Assembly: GCA_964432875.1 (NCBI GenBank)
Contig: CAYSPJ010000197.1
Coordinates: 1-7,242, forward strand
Length of the DNA: 7,242 bases
Direction: 5' to 3'
From: JACJYE01 sp964432875
GTDB taxonomy: Bacteria; Bacteroidota; Bacteroidia; Chitinophagales; Saprospiraceae
Position 1 is the first letter of the stretch. Each line of letters starts with the position of its first letter. The notes below the pieces were generated by a model, which was not told the origin of the DNA, made no database searches, and saw nothing but the letters and a program-made list of their open reading frames with translations. A program made the position numbers and the translations under genes. Positions 6,474 to 7,242 of this stretch are shown here, one piece after another.

Positions 6474-7238
6474 ATGGACCCGAACAACATCCGCGCCGTC
6501 ATCCTGGACGATGAGCTGCACAGCATCGAAACCATGCAGTGGAAAATCCAGCACTACTGCCCCGGGCTGGAAGTGGCCGCTACTTTCGACGACCCAGTGA
6601 AAGCCATCGAATACCTGCGGGCCAACCCGCCTGACTTGCTCTTCCTCGATATCGAGATGCCCATGCTCAATGGCTTCGACGTGTTGGAGGAACTGGGCGA
6701 AGCCGTGCAATTTGAGGTTATCTTCACCACGGCCTACGATCAGTTTGGCATCCAGGCGGTACGCGCCAGCGCACTGGACTACCTGCTAAAGCCCGTGCAA
6801 AACAAGGAGCTGCAGCGTGCCGTAGAACGTTTCCGCGAACAGGTCGGCCGCCGCAACGCCCCGGCCCGCATCGGCGGCTTGTTGGCCAATGTACAATCGG
6901 CCCGCGAAGGTCGCCCGGGCAAGGTAGCCCTCGCCACCCGCGAAAGCATTGAATTTGTCGGCCCGGAAGAGATCGTGCTCTGCATGTCCGATAGCAATTA
7001 CACCATGGTGCATCTGGCAGACGGCCGCAAGAAGCTGCTCTCACGCACGCTCAAGGACATCGAGGAGATGCTGGCACCCTTTGCTTTTTTCCGCCCCCAC
7101 CATTCCTATCTCATCAACCTCGACATGGTGCGCGAGGTCATCCGCGGCGATGGCGGCTACTTGCTGATGCAAAACAAGATGCAAGTGCCCATCGCCAAAA
7201 ACCGCCGCGATGATTTGATGCGGGTGTTGATGGCCTGA
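6474..7238 (+). CDS. LytTR-family DNA-binding response regulator
   Basis: A complete 254-residue cytoplasmic transcription factor. The receiver domain (about 6-122) has the acidic pair D12-D13, phospho-acceptor D59 in LLFLDIEMP, T85/T86 with Y88 in FTTAYDQF, and K106 in YLLKP, all the residues needed for phosphorylation and switching. A linker of about 30 residues leads to a LytTR domain (about 150-251), recognised by IEFVGPEEIVLCMSDSNYT and FFRPHHSYLINLDMV. LytTR domains bind DNA through beta strands. The gene starts 14 bp after the kinase stop, with no Shine-Dalgarno sequence and no room for its own promoter, so it is co-transcribed with the kinase. A LytS-type kinase next to a LytTR regulator is a classical partner arrangement. 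The regulon is unknown; only four bases follow the stop codon at 7236-7238. Confidence 0.95.
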   Translation: MDPNNIRAVILDDELHSIETMQWKIQHYCPGLEVAATFDDPVKAIEYLRANPPDLLFLDIEMPMLNGFDVLEELGEAVQFEVIFTTAYDQFGIQAVRASALDYLLKPVQNKELQRAVERFREQVGRRNAPARIGGLLANVQSAREGRPGKVALATRESIEFVGPEEIVLCMSDSNYTMVHLADGRKKLLSRTLKDIEEMLAPFAFFRPHHSYLINLDMVREVIRGDGGYLLMQNKMQVPIAKNRRDDLMRVLMA

Positions 7239-7242
7239 GAGG

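Overview
The window reads as chromosomal sequence from a fairly GC-rich member of the Bacteroidota, most likely a Saprospiria/Lewinella-type lineage (class-level placement is inference). Three things point there. One promoter has the Bacteroidota -33/-7 layout (TTG, 20 bp, TATCTTTG). None of the four visible start codons has a convincing Shine-Dalgarno sequence. The large sensor kinase has the architecture that is abundant in Bacteroidota: two seven-bladed periplasmic propellers, a Y_Y_Y domain and a LytS-type kinase. All genes are on the + strand.

Layout. (1) 1-981: 3' part of a membrane-embedded site-2-protease-type metalloprotease (M50B) with a C-terminal degenerate CBS pair; its N-terminus lies outside the window. 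(2) 982-1140: 159-bp intergenic region with a possible -7 element and two hairpins, the second followed by a T-rich run. (3) 1141-2855: a two-gene operon with an ATGA overlap, encoding the tRNA uridine-34 hydroxylase TrhO and a TrpF-family (beta/alpha)8-barrel protein whose substrate-binding loop differs from classical TrpF. (4) 2856-3273: a 418-bp stretch without a credible gene. It holds a 97-bp element with imperfect terminal inverted repeats (MITE-like), GCCAAC-rich short repeats and small palindromes, a 100-N assembly gap whose two edges share the same 7 bp, and a good promoter. (5) 3274-7238: a two-component system made of a 1061-residue hybrid-less sensor histidine kinase and, 14 bp downstream, a LytTR response regulator.

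The sensor/regulator pair forms one functional unit: periplasmic signal, transmembrane kinase (His863), phosphotransfer to Asp59 of the regulator, then LytTR DNA binding. Its target genes are not visible. The TrhO/TrpF-like pair is translationally coupled, but no shared pathway is established. I found no CRISPR, tRNA, rRNA, prophage or defence system. Most of the window is ordinary. The points most worth following up are the divergent TrpF-like protein coupled to TrhO and the repeat/gap region at 2863-3187.
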